DNA of 64,000 nt from Sphingomonas hylomeconis (GTDB taxonomy: Bacteria; Pseudomonadota; Alphaproteobacteria; Sphingomonadales; Sphingomonadaceae): NCBI RefSeq assembly GCF_025370105.1, contig NZ_JANQBK010000004.1, forward strand, positions 248,001 to 312,000, read 5' to 3'. Shown here piece by piece: positions 55,210-63,841 of the stretch; the first letter of the stretch is position 1, and each line of letters begins with the position of its first letter. The translations under genes were made by a program, and so were the position numbers. The notes below the pieces were generated by a model. That model was given only the letters and a program-made list of their open reading frames with translations, was not told where the DNA came from and made no database searches.

Positions 55210-56085
55210 ATGACCGACCTCATCACGATCAAATCCCCCAAGCTCACCGCGCAGATCAACCCGTTCGGCGCCGAGCTGACCTCGCTCACCGATCGGCAGG
55301 GCAAGGAGCTGATGACCGACGCCGATCCGGCCTTCTGGACCGGCCATGCGCCGATCCTGTTCCCGATCGTCGGCGCGCTGCACCAGGATACGCTGCGCAT
55401 CGACGGCACGGCGTACAAGATGGAGAAGCACGGCTTTGCGCGCCGCAACGCGTTCGAGGTGGTCGACGTGCAGGCGCACCACGCCGTCTTCCGCCTCACC
55501 GACAGCGACAAGACGCGCAAGGCCTATCCCTTCGCCTTCGCGCTGGAGCTGACCTATGCGCTGGAGGGCGCGACGCTCACGATCACCGCGCGGATCGTCA
55601 ATCGCGGCGCGGCGCCGATGCCGGCGAGCTTCGGCTTTCATCCCGGCTTCGCCTGGCCGCTGCCCTATGGCGAGCCGCGCGAGGCGCACCGCATCCTGTT
55701 CGGCAAGCAGGAGCCGGGCACGCTCAGGAAGATCGCCAAGGACGGCACGATCGCCCCCGAACCGCGCGAATCGCCGCTCGACGGCCGCTCGCTGCGGCTG
55801 CGCGACGATCTGTTCGCCGACGACGCCTTGGTGTGGGATCCGGTCGCCTCGTCCGCCGTCACGTACGGCGCGTTCGGCGGCCCGACGCTCGACATCGCCT
55901 TCCCCGACACGCCGAGCCTCGGCATCTGGACCCGGCCGGGCTCCGCCTATGTCTGCATCGAGCCGTGGCACGGCACGGGGGACCCGTCCGGCTATACGGG
56001 CGAGTTCCGCGACAAGCCCGGCGTGTTCGAGATTGCAGCGGGCGGCGACAAGACGATCGAGATGCGCGTCACGCTTAATCCCTGA
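55210..56085 (+). CDS. Aldose 1-epimerase (mutarotase) family protein
   Basis: 291 residues. The galactose-mutarotase fold shows NPFGAELTSL, then HAPILFPIVGALHQDTLRIDG, then KHGFARRNAFEV and a catalytic-site FHPGFAWPLPYG plus CIEPWHGTGDP. The glutamate in CIEPWHG is the usual catalytic base. Sugar specificity is unknown; the family also includes glucose-6-phosphate epimerase relatives. The ATG at 55210 is used. Confidence 0.9.
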   Translation: MTDLITIKSPKLTAQINPFGAELTSLTDRQGKELMTDADPAFWTGHAPILFPIVGALHQDTLRIDGTAYKMEKHGFARRNAFEVVDVQAHHAVFRLTDSDKTRKAYPFAFALELTYALEGATLTITARIVNRGAAPMPASFGFHPGFAWPLPYGEPREAHRILFGKQEPGTLRKIAKDGTIAPEPRESPLDGRSLRLRDDLFADDALVWDPVASSAVTYGAFGGPTLDIAFPDTPSLGIWTRPGSAYVCIEPWHGTGDPSGYTGEFRDKPGVFEIAAGGDKTIEMRVTLNP

Positions 56086-56093
56086 GCGTCGCC

Positions 56094-56185
56094 GTCCCCC
56101 CTGCGCAGGCAGGGGCCCATCGCTCTCTCCTTCTACTCCGCCGCTTGCCGAAACAGCGATAGGCCCCTGCCTGCGCAGGGGTGAC
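56094..56185. repeat. Intergenic paired-arm inverted repeat, copy C
   Basis: Arms at 56094-56124 and 56155-56185 match as reverse complements at 29 of 31 positions around a 30-base loop. Each arm holds an inner palindrome (CCCCTGCGCAGGCAGGGG-like). It starts eight bases after the aldose-1-epimerase stop and ends 48 bases before the prfC ATG. Outer ends are GTC..CCC/GGGGTGAC, as in copies A and B. Confidence 0.8.
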
Positions 56186-56232
56186 GGTATCGGCGGGGTG
56201 ACGAACGCCTCGCGCGAAGCTACGGCGTTTCC

Positions 56233-57804
56233 ATGTCCCAGATTTCCGACCGCCGCACCTTCGCGATCATTTCCCATCCCGATGCCGGCAAGACCACGCT
56301 GACCGAAAAACTGCTCTATTTCGGCGGCGCGATCCATCTCGCCGGTGAAGTGAAGGCCCGCGGCCAGAATCGCCGCGCGCGCTCCGATTGGATGAAGATC
56401 GAGCAGCAGCGCGGCATCTCGGTCACCTCCTCGGTGATGACGTTCGAGAAGGACGGCCTGACCTTCAACCTGCTCGATACGCCGGGCCACGAAGACTTTT
56501 CCGAGGATACGTATCGCACGCTGACCGCGGTCGATTCCGCCGTCATGGTGATCGATGCGGCGCGCGGCATCGAGGCGCAGACGCGCAAATTGTTCGAGGT
56601 CTGCCGGCTGCGCTCGGTGCCGATCATCACCTTCATCAACAAGGTCGATCGCGAGGGCCGCCCGCCGTTCGAACTGCTCGACGAGATCGCCGATATCCTG
56701 CAGCTCGATGTCACGCCGATGAGCTGGCCGGTCGGCATGGGCAGCGATTTCGAGGGCGTGTACGATCTCCACGCCAACACGCTGAGCCAGCCCGAGGGGC
56801 CGAGCCGCGAGTTCATGGGCACGTCGATCGCTTTTACCGGCATGGACGATCCGAAACTGGCCGCGACGATCACGCCGGCCGGGCTGCAGACGCTGACCGA
56901 CGAATCCGAACTGGCGCTCGGCGGCTATGCCGAGTTCGATGTCGAGCGGTACCGCGCCGGCGATCTGACCCCGGTCTATTTCGGCTCGGCGCTGAAGGAT
57001 TTCGGCGTTGCCGAGCTGATCGCCGCGCTCGGCCAGCATGCGCCCGGCCCGCGCCCGCAACCGGCCGAGCCGGCCCCCGTCACGCCCGATCGCGCCGACG
57101 TCACCGGCTTCATCTTCAAGGTCCAGGCGAACATGGACCCCAATCACCGCGATCGCATCGCCTTCATGCGATTGTGCTCGGGCGTGTTCAAACGCGGCAT
57201 GAAGCTGACCCCCACCGGGCATGGCAAGCCGATCGCGATCCATTCGCCGATCCTGTTCTTCGCGCAGAATCGCGAACTGGCCGACGAGGCGTTCCCGGGC
57301 GACATTATCGGCATCCCCAATCACGGCACGCTGCGCGTCGGCGATACGATGAGCGAGCGCGCCGATGTGCGGTTCACCGGCCTGCCCAATTTCGCGCCGG
57401 AAATCCTGCGCCGCGTGGCGCTGAAGGATCCGACCAAGACCAAGCAGCTCCGCAAGGCCCTGGACGACATGGCCGAGGAAGGCGTGACGCAGGTCTTCTA
57501 TCCCGAGATCGGCTCGAACTGGATCATCGGCGTGGTCGGGCAGCTGCAGCTCGAGGTTTTGCTCAGCCGGCTGGAGGCAGAATATAAGGTCGATGCCGGG
57601 CTGGAAATGGCGCCGTACGACACCGCGCGCTGGGTCTCCGCCGAGGATCCCGCCGATCTCAAAGCGTTCACCGATATCAACCGCAACCAGCTGGCCAAGG
57701 ATCGCGACGGCAATCCGGTCTATATGGCGAAGACCGCGTGGGATGTCGGCTATGTCTCCGATCGCTATCCCAAGGTGAAGTTCGCCGCGACGCGCGAACG
57801 CTAG
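56233..57804 (+). CDS. prfC: Peptide chain release factor 3
   Basis: 523 residues. GTPase motifs are FAIISHPDAGKTT (G1), SVTSSVMTF region (G2), DTPGHEDFSEDT (G3) and FINKVDREGR (G4). The domain order and length match RF3, which recycles RF1/RF2 after termination. A C-terminal domain with LEVLLSRLEAEYKVD is typical. It follows the repeat copy C and its stop is 138 bases before the convergent MFS gene. Confidence 0.97.
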   Translation: MSQISDRRTFAIISHPDAGKTTLTEKLLYFGGAIHLAGEVKARGQNRRARSDWMKIEQQRGISVTSSVMTFEKDGLTFNLLDTPGHEDFSEDTYRTLTAVDSAVMVIDAARGIEAQTRKLFEVCRLRSVPIITFINKVDREGRPPFELLDEIADILQLDVTPMSWPVGMGSDFEGVYDLHANTLSQPEGPSREFMGTSIAFTGMDDPKLAATITPAGLQTLTDESELALGGYAEFDVERYRAGDLTPVYFGSALKDFGVAELIAALGQHAPGPRPQPAEPAPVTPDRADVTGFIFKVQANMDPNHRDRIAFMRLCSGVFKRGMKLTPTGHGKPIAIHSPILFFAQNRELADEAFPGDIIGIPNHGTLRVGDTMSERADVRFTGLPNFAPEILRRVALKDPTKTKQLRKALDDMAEEGVTQVFYPEIGSNWIIGVVGQLQLEVLLSRLEAEYKVDAGLEMAPYDTARWVSAEDPADLKAFTDINRNQLAKDRDGNPVYMAKTAWDVGYVSDRYPKVKFAATRER

Positions 57805-57942
57805 GCGCACGCCGCTTGCAATGTTGGATTTCGTCTGAGATCCTCAGGCGCTGTTTGACATCGTCTTGTTGCCCGCCCCGCGCTCCGCGCGCGCGTGGAG
57901 CGTGCGACTTTCGCGACTTTTGCCGAGCGCGGGACGGCGGCG

Positions 57943-59214
57943 TCAGGCCGCCGGCTCGTCCACCCAGTCCCGGCGCAACGGCTTCACCGCGAGGAACGCC
58001 AGGATCGTCGCCAGCACGTAGAAGCACGCCACCGCCACCGCCGAATAGCGCAGCGCATCCTCGCCGAAGCTCACTTTCAATGCGTCGGACAGCGCGCCGA
58101 TCGCGAACGATCCCACGCCCAGCCCGATCAGATTGTTGATCAGCAGGAAGCTCGCCGAGGCGGTGGCGCGCATGTGCGGCGGCACCAGGTGCTGCACCGC
58201 GGTGGTCAGCGGCCCCAGCCACAAGATGTTGAGCGCATTGGGAATGATCAGGAAGAACCAGGCGATATAGGGTGACGGCGACAGGAATCCGGCGATGAAC
58301 AGCGGCCCGGTGATCAGCCAGGCATAGGCCGGCAGCTTGGCGTAATTGCCGCGATCGCCGCCCAGTCTGTCCGCGAGCACCCCGCCGAGGAACACGCCGC
58401 TCGCGCCCCCGACCAGCAACAACGAGGCGAAGTAGAGCGAGGTCGAGGGCAGATCGAAGCCGTAGGAACGCATCAGCAGCGACGGCACCCAGAAGGCCAG
58501 GCCGTAGCCTGCCAAGCTGCTCATCGAGGCGGCGAACGCCATCAGCCAGAAGCTCGGCTTCTTCGCCAGGATCGCGAACACCGCGCTGACCGGCGCGCGC
58601 CCGACCGGCGCCACCGCGCGCACCGGTTCCTTGACCACCAGGCGGAACACCGGCGCGATCAGCAGCCCGGCCACGCCGACAGCGATGAACGCCGCGCGCC
58701 AGTCGATATAGGTGGCGATGAACGCGCCGAGCAGCGTGCCCGCCGCCAGCCCGATCGGGATGCCCATCGAATAGATGCCCAGCGCCCGTGCGCGGCGCTC
58801 GGGCGGAAAGTAATCGGCGATCAGCGCATAGGACGGCGCCACCCCGCCCGCTTCGCCGACGCCGACGCCGAGGCGGAACAGGAACATCTGCCCGAAGCTC
58901 GTCGCCATGCCGCACAACGCGGTGAACAGGCTCCACACGGCCAGGCTGATCGTGATTACCCAGGAACGGCTGGTGCGGTCGGCGATCAGCGCCAGCGGGA
59001 TGGCGAGCGTGGAATAGAGGATCGCGAAGGCGGTGCCGCCGAGCAGCCCCAGCTGCGTGTCGCTCAAGCCGAGCTCGCTTTTGATCGGCTGGACGAGGAT
59101 GCCGAGGATCTGCCGGTCGAGGAAGTTGAACGTGTAGACCAGCAGCAGCATGGCCAGCACCAGCGCGCTATACCTCGCGGTCGGTTTCGGCGCTGGCACG
59201 GCGGTGTCGGTCAT
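57943..59214 (-). CDS. MFS transporter, spinster-like
   Basis: 423 residues with 12 hydrophobic segments. LLLVYTFNFLDRQILGILVQPIK in helix 1, GRT-type GTAFAILYSTLAIPLALIADR in the first cytoplasmic loop region, and GVGVGEAGGVAPSYALIADYFPPERRARALG in helix 4-5 match the major facilitator superfamily. The substrate is unknown. The ATG at 59214 is chosen with GGGAGAG upstream; a longer frame to 59277 adds an unconserved tail. It follows the TonB-dependent receptor gene in the same leftward orientation, 88 bases after its stop, so one transport operon under the TetR gene is plausible. Confidence 0.9.
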   Translation of the reverse strand: MTDTAVPAPKPTARYSALVLAMLLLVYTFNFLDRQILGILVQPIKSELGLSDTQLGLLGGTAFAILYSTLAIPLALIADRTSRSWVITISLAVWSLFTALCGMATSFGQMFLFRLGVGVGEAGGVAPSYALIADYFPPERRARALGIYSMGIPIGLAAGTLLGAFIATYIDWRAAFIAVGVAGLLIAPVFRLVVKEPVRAVAPVGRAPVSAVFAILAKKPSFWLMAFAASMSSLAGYGLAFWVPSLLMRSYGFDLPSTSLYFASLLLVGGASGVFLGGVLADRLGGDRGNYAKLPAYAWLITGPLFIAGFLSPSPYIAWFFLIIPNALNILWLGPLTTAVQHLVPPHMRATASASFLLINNLIGLGVGSFAIGALSDALKVSFGEDALRYSAVAVACFYVLATILAFLAVKPLRRDWVDEPAA

Positions 59215-59302
59215 CTGGCGCTCTCCCGGGCGGATAAGGATCGGGCGCGGATCGTTGCCGCGCCCGAACCCCTTCATGGCGGTCGGCCTACCGGCCGTCC
59301 AT

Positions 59303-61666
59303 TCAGAACTTGGCGGTCAGCGTGGCGAACACCTGCCGAGGATTGCCGTAATAAGCGGTGAGCACGCCGGCGCCGCCGAGCGTCGGGATCAATGCGCCGG
59401 CCGGCGTGCGCAGGAAGTCGCCGGTATCGGGGTTCTGTGCGAGGAAGTTGTAGCCCGAGACGATATATTGCTTGTCGGTCAGGTTCTTGCCGTGGACGCC
59501 GATCGAGAAGCGATCGTTGATATTGTAGACGATGTTGGCGTCGAGCAGCGCATAACCGGGCTGGTCGAGCCCGGGCGTGCGCAGTTCGAACTGCTGCGAA
59601 TCGCTGCGATAGGACAGCGTCGAGCTGAGATCGAGCGAGCCCTCGCCCATCGGCTGGGTGAACGCGACCGTCCCGCTGGCGGTCAGATCCGGCGTGTTCT
59701 GGAACTTGCGGCGCGAGGCAACGTCGATGCCGCGCGCATCGATGAACCGCGTATATTTCGCATCGAGATAGCCGACCGTCCCCGCCAGGCTCAGCCGCTG
59801 CCCGTCCGCGCCGCGCAGCACGGTGAGGTTGGCTTCCGCTTCCAGCCCGTTGATCCGCGCGCGCCCGGCATTGGTTGTAATGCCGACAAAGGTCTGGATG
59901 CCGCCCACCGTCTGGCCGACCGAGCCAGGCACCTGCACGTCACTATATTTCGAATGGAAGCCCGCCAGCGCCAGCGTCAGCCGCCGATCGAACATGCTGG
60001 CCTTGTAGCCGATCTCGTAGCTCTCGACCGTCTCGGGATCGAACGACAGGAAATCGTAGATATCCGCCCGGTCGCCGCCCGCGCCGGTCACGCCGTTGCC
60101 GTTGAGATCGGGCGCCGCCGTGCCGACGCCGCGCGGGTCGAAACCGCCGCCCTTGAAGCCCTTGGCATAGCTTGCATAGAGCAGATGATCCTGCGCCGGC
60201 TTGAAGCTGATCGAGGCGCGCGGGGTGAATTTGGCGAAGTCGGCGGTGCCGCGGAAATCGGTCTGCCGGGCGATCGGCGCGCTGGTCCCGCCGAAGAAGG
60301 GTGACGATCCGAGATAGACGTTGCGCTGCACCTGCGAGCGACGCGTATCCCAGGTATAGCGCCCGCCGACCGACACGCTGAGCGCCGGCGTGATATCGTA
60401 GGTCGCATCGCCGAAGATCGCGACGGTATCGGTGCGCACGTTGCCGAAGGTGAGCGCCGTGACCGTGCCGGGCAGCCGCACGTCGAACACCGTCGTCGCC
60501 TCGGCATCGAGATAATAGAGGCCGGCGAGCATGTTGAACGGACCCGTATCGACCAGCAGTTGCACTTCCTGGCTGAACTGCTTGTTGTTGTAGAAGGCCG
60601 GCACGTCGACGTCGACCACAGGCAGCGCATCGAAATCGATCGGCGTGCTGCTGTCATCCTTGCGATAGCCGGTGATCGACCGGAACGTCAGCCAGTCGGC
60701 TGGCTTGACCTCGGCGAACAGCGAGCCGCCATAAGCCTCGACCTCCTGCTTCGGCGCGATCAGCGCGCCGCGGCTGTCATAGACGTCGCCCAGCACCGGA
60801 AAAGCGGTGCTGTTGAGCGCCGGGATCAGCCGATGCCCGCCGCGCGTGTTGCTGTTGTCCTTGGTATAATCGCCCGACAGGCGGAAGAACGCGCTGCCGC
60901 TCGGCTCATATTGCAGCGTGCCACGCGCGCCCCACAGGTCCTTGTTGTAATTCTCCTGCCCCGTGGTGAGGTTGTCGCCGAACCCGCCGCGGCTGAGCCG
61001 CGCCACCGCCGCCCCGATCTTGAACCCGCTATTGCCGATCGGCGTGCTCGCGCTGATCACCCCGTCCGCCTGATTATAGCTGCCATAGCTGGCGCGGACG
61101 TTGAGCGTGGGGTCGTCGCCGATCCGCCGCGTGACATATTTCACCGCGCCACCGATCGTGTTGCGGCCGTACAACGTACCCTGCGGCCCGCGCAGCACCT
61201 CGATCCGCTCGACGTCGTAGATATCGAGCACCGCCGCCTGCGGGCGGTTGAGATAGACATCGTCGAGATAGATGCCGACGCCCGCCTCGAACCCGGCGAC
61301 CGGATCCTGCTGCCCGACGCCGCGGATGAAGGCGCTGAGCGTCGAATTGGTGCCGCGCGACACTTCCAGCGTGACGTTGGGCGTCACATTGGCGATGTCA
61401 GTGACGTCGATCGCACCGGCCGCCTCGAGTTGCGCGCCCGAAAAGGCGGTGATCGCCACCGGCACATCGATCAGCCGCTCCTCGCGGCGCCGTGCGGTGA
61501 CGACGATGTCGCCATCGGTCGCTGCGTCGTCGAGCATGGCCGCTGCTTCCTGGAGCGCGTTAGCCTGCGAATCAGACGTGTCTTGGGCGAAAGCGGGCAA
61601 GGCAACGAGCGCCAGCAGTGCAACGCCGGCATTGAGCAAAACGCGCGCGGATGAGTGACGTGACAT
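59303..61666 (-). CDS. TonB-dependent outer-membrane receptor
   Basis: 787 residues. A signal peptide ends near ALPAFAQ (residue 28). The TonB box/linker DIVVTARRREERLIDVPVAI and the plug core (ITAFSGAQLEAAGAIDVTDI, RGPQGTLYGRNTIGGAVKYVTR) precede a beta-barrel whose last strand ends in QVFATLTAKF. Sphingomonads use such receptors for iron complexes or oligomers and aromatic compounds. The ATG at 61666 has GGGGAGGA upstream. A longer frame to 62161 overlaps the TetR gene and is not used. Transcription starts within a TTGAAA-N17-TATAGC promoter whose spacer holds a palindrome. Confidence 0.92.
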   Translation of the reverse strand: MSRHSSARVLLNAGVALLALVALPAFAQDTSDSQANALQEAAAMLDDAATDGDIVVTARRREERLIDVPVAITAFSGAQLEAAGAIDVTDIANVTPNVTLEVSRGTNSTLSAFIRGVGQQDPVAGFEAGVGIYLDDVYLNRPQAAVLDIYDVERIEVLRGPQGTLYGRNTIGGAVKYVTRRIGDDPTLNVRASYGSYNQADGVISASTPIGNSGFKIGAAVARLSRGGFGDNLTTGQENYNKDLWGARGTLQYEPSGSAFFRLSGDYTKDNSNTRGGHRLIPALNSTAFPVLGDVYDSRGALIAPKQEVEAYGGSLFAEVKPADWLTFRSITGYRKDDSSTPIDFDALPVVDVDVPAFYNNKQFSQEVQLLVDTGPFNMLAGLYYLDAEATTVFDVRLPGTVTALTFGNVRTDTVAIFGDATYDITPALSVSVGGRYTWDTRRSQVQRNVYLGSSPFFGGTSAPIARQTDFRGTADFAKFTPRASISFKPAQDHLLYASYAKGFKGGGFDPRGVGTAAPDLNGNGVTGAGGDRADIYDFLSFDPETVESYEIGYKASMFDRRLTLALAGFHSKYSDVQVPGSVGQTVGGIQTFVGITTNAGRARINGLEAEANLTVLRGADGQRLSLAGTVGYLDAKYTRFIDARGIDVASRRKFQNTPDLTASGTVAFTQPMGEGSLDLSSTLSYRSDSQQFELRTPGLDQPGYALLDANIVYNINDRFSIGVHGKNLTDKQYIVSGYNFLAQNPDTGDFLRTPAGALIPTLGGAGVLTAYYGNPRQVFATLTAKF

Positions 61667-61736
61667 GATGATCCTCCCCAATAGGCGCCCCGCTTGATGT
61701 GCGGCCGGTGATCCGGGTTGTGCGCTGTTCGATCGC

Positions 61737-61765
61737 GCTATACTGAAACATGAACCAGGTTTCAA
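61737..61765 (-). promoter_or_regulatory. Promoter of the TonB receptor operon with embedded operator
   Basis: On the minus strand TTGAAA (61760-61765) and TATAGC (61737-61742) are 17 bases apart. A palindrome of 21 bases at 61744-61764 (TGAAAC...GTTTCA arms) fills the spacer and overlaps the -35. The plus-strand TATACT at 61739-61744 may serve the tetR gene, with TTGTGC at 61718-61723 as -35 (15-base spacer). A repressor bound here would block both genes. Confidence 0.7.
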
Positions 61766-61792
61766 CTTGGGCTTTGGGGAGGAGCGAAAATA

Positions 61793-62446
61793 ATGTCGGA
61801 GCAGGGTATCGACCCGCCCATGCCACACCGCGATCGAAACGACGCCGCCGGCGCAGGCAAGACGCCGCGCACCGAGCGTGGCCGCCGCACGATGCGCGCG
61901 ATTCTTGATGCCGCGGCGCTCGAATTCGGCGAACGCGGTTTCCACGATGCCTCGATCAGCGGCATTACCCGGCGCGCCGGCGTGGCGCTCGGCAGCTTCT
62001 ACACCTATTTCGATTCGAAGGACGCGGTGTTCCGCGCGCTGGTTCGCGACATGTCGGATCAGGTGCGCGATCATGTCGCCCCCGGCATCCGCGCCGCGCC
62101 CGACCAGCTCGCCGCCGAACAGGCCGGCCTGCGCGAGTTCATCGGTTTCGTACGCGGTCACAAGGTATTGTACCGTATCATCGACGAATCGGAGTTCGTC
62201 GATCCCGATAGCTTCCGGCTACATTACGCCACCACCGCCGAGCGCATCGCCACGCGGCTCAAGGCCGGTGCGGCGCGCGGCGAGATCCGTGCCGACGTGT
62301 CCGAGATCCACGCCTGGGCGCTGATGGGGATCAACGTGTTCCTGGGGCTGCGCTACGGCGTGTGGGCCGAAGATGTCGCCGCCGAGACGGTCGCCGAGAC
62401 GATCGCCGACATGCTGATCAACGGCATCGGCCCGGCGCGTCCCTGA
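61793..62446 (+). CDS. TetR family transcriptional regulator
   Basis: 217 residues. The N-terminal TetR helix-turn-helix is RTMRAILDAAALEFGERGFHDASISGITRRAGVALGSFYTYFDSKDAVFRAL, residues about 32-85. The C-terminal ligand-binding domain is alpha-helical and unassigned. GGGAGGAG precedes the ATG. It is divergent from the TonB receptor and the palindrome in the shared gap is the obvious operator, so it likely represses the receptor operon and itself until an unknown ligand binds. Confidence 0.93.
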   Translation: MSEQGIDPPMPHRDRNDAAGAGKTPRTERGRRTMRAILDAAALEFGERGFHDASISGITRRAGVALGSFYTYFDSKDAVFRALVRDMSDQVRDHVAPGIRAAPDQLAAEQAGLREFIGFVRGHKVLYRIIDESEFVDPDSFRLHYATTAERIATRLKAGAARGEIRADVSEIHAWALMGINVFLGLRYGVWAEDVAAETVAETIADMLINGIGPARP

Positions 62447-62507
62447 ACCGCGATGGATCGAGGCCACGTACGACGGAATGCTGCATGACTGCCGATCCGC
62501 GCCTATC

Positions 62508-63620
62508 TCAGGGCGTGACGATCTGCCGGATCGCCTCGCCGGTCGCCAGCCGATCCAGCAACATGTTGATGTCCGACAGTGGGCTGATCGAGCTCAGCAG
62601 TCGCTCGACCGGCAGGCGGCCGGCGCGCCACAAGGCGATATAACGCGGGATGTCGCGTGCCGGGATGGACGAACCCATATAGCTGCCGATCAGTGTCTTG
62701 CCGTCCGCGACCAGCGACAGCGCCGGGATTTCGAGCATCTCCGCCGGATTGGGGAGCCCGACCGTGACGACCCGCCCGCCGCGCCGCGCGCTGGCATAGG
62801 CCTGGGCCAGCACCGCCGCCTTGCCGACGGTCTCGATCACCACATCGGCCTTGGGCAGCGTACCCGCGTCAGCCGGCGACACGGCTGCCGCCGCGCCGAG
62901 TTCGAGCGCCAGCGCGCGCTTGGCCGGGGAGGGATCGACCGCGGTCACCGTCTGCGCGCCCGCCGCCAGCGCGCCGAGCAATGCGGCCAAGCCGACGCCG
63001 CCTAGGCCATAGACGAGCAGGCTCTCGCCGGGCCGCACCTGCGCCGTGTTCATCACTGCGCCGACGCCGGTCAGTACCGCGCAGCCGAACAGCGCCGCGG
63101 TTTCCGCCGGAATGTCGCGATCGACCTTCACTGCCGAGCGGCGATCGACCACGGCATGGCTGGCAAAGGCCGATACGCCGAGATGATGATGCACCGTCGC
63201 GCCGCCATCCGACAGCCGCGATCCGCCGCGCATCAGCATCCCCGCACCATTGGCCGCCGCCGCATTGGGGCACAGATAGCCCTCGCCTGCAGCGCACGAC
63301 ACGCAGTCGCCGCAGGAGGGCAGGAACACCAACACGACCTGATCACCAACCGCGAACCGACTGTCCTCCGGATCGCCGAGTGCCAGCACCGTCGCGGCCG
63401 CCTCATGGCCGAGCGCCATCGGCATCGGGCGCGGTCGATCGCCGTTGATCACGGACAGATCGGAATGGCAGATGCCGGCGGCGTCGATCCGGACGAGCAG
63501 TTCGCCTGGCCTTGGGTCGGCGAGCGTCACAGTCTTCACCGCGAGTGGAGACGTGTCGGCATAGGGGCGGGCGTGATCGCCGCTCCGGGCGAGGATCGCG
63601 GCGATGATATCGATGCTCAT
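62508..63620 (-). CDS. Zinc-dependent alcohol dehydrogenase
   Basis: 370 residues. Catalytic zinc ligands appear as GICHSD and GHEAAATVL, the structural zinc as four cysteines in CGDCVSCAAGEGYLC, and the NAD-binding GLGGVGLAALLGAL. This is the medium-chain dehydrogenase fold of the class III/formaldehyde-dehydrogenase-like branch. The substrate is unknown; long-chain or aromatic alcohols are possible. The ATG at 63620 is used with GGGTGGA upstream; an earlier ATG at 63653 is an alternative. The TetR gene ends 61 bases away, convergent. Confidence 0.92.
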   Translation of the reverse strand: MSIDIIAAILARSGDHARPYADTSPLAVKTVTLADPRPGELLVRIDAAGICHSDLSVINGDRPRPMPMALGHEAAATVLALGDPEDSRFAVGDQVVLVFLPSCGDCVSCAAGEGYLCPNAAAANGAGMLMRGGSRLSDGGATVHHHLGVSAFASHAVVDRRSAVKVDRDIPAETAALFGCAVLTGVGAVMNTAQVRPGESLLVYGLGGVGLAALLGALAAGAQTVTAVDPSPAKRALALELGAAAAVSPADAGTLPKADVVIETVGKAAVLAQAYASARRGGRVVTVGLPNPAEMLEIPALSLVADGKTLIGSYMGSSIPARDIPRYIALWRAGRLPVERLLSSISPLSDINMLLDRLATGEAIRQIVTP

Positions 63621-63821
63621 TGCTTGTCCACCCACTTGATCGCCGATCGACATCGTCCGGCGCCGCTGTCCCCAAGCTGATGGGCGCGCGCGATGGATGA
63701 CACAAGTAGGGCAGGAGCAGGCGAGACAACCTACGCAGGGAGCGACAGCGGTGCGCGCATCCGCGTTGATCACGCGCTGCATGCGCAGTGGATTGACTCC
63801 CGACAAGGAACGGTCGCATTA

Positions 63822-63836
63822 GAACATAACAGGAAC
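63822..63836. promoter_or_regulatory. LexA box (GAAC-N7-GAAC) upstream of imuA
   Basis: GAAC (63822-63825) and GAAC (63833-63836) are seven bases apart, the exact direct-repeat form of the alphaproteobacterial LexA operator. It ends five bases before the imuA ATG, so bound LexA would cover the ribosome-binding region or the start of transcription. A TTGACT -35 lies at 63793-63798 with a weak CATTAG -10 18 bases on. This points to SOS control of the mutagenesis cassette. Confidence 0.85.
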
Positions 63837-63841
63837 ATGTT

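Noticed and set aside
57881..57902. CGCTCC/GGAGCG inverted repeat in the convergent gap after prfC
   Set aside because: Six base pairs over a ten-base GC-rich loop with no T-run; too weak to call a terminator.
61667..62161. Extension of the TonB-receptor frame to 952 codons
   Set aside because: The extra 165 codons overlap the divergent tetR gene and its promoter; a signal peptide begins at the ATG at 61666.
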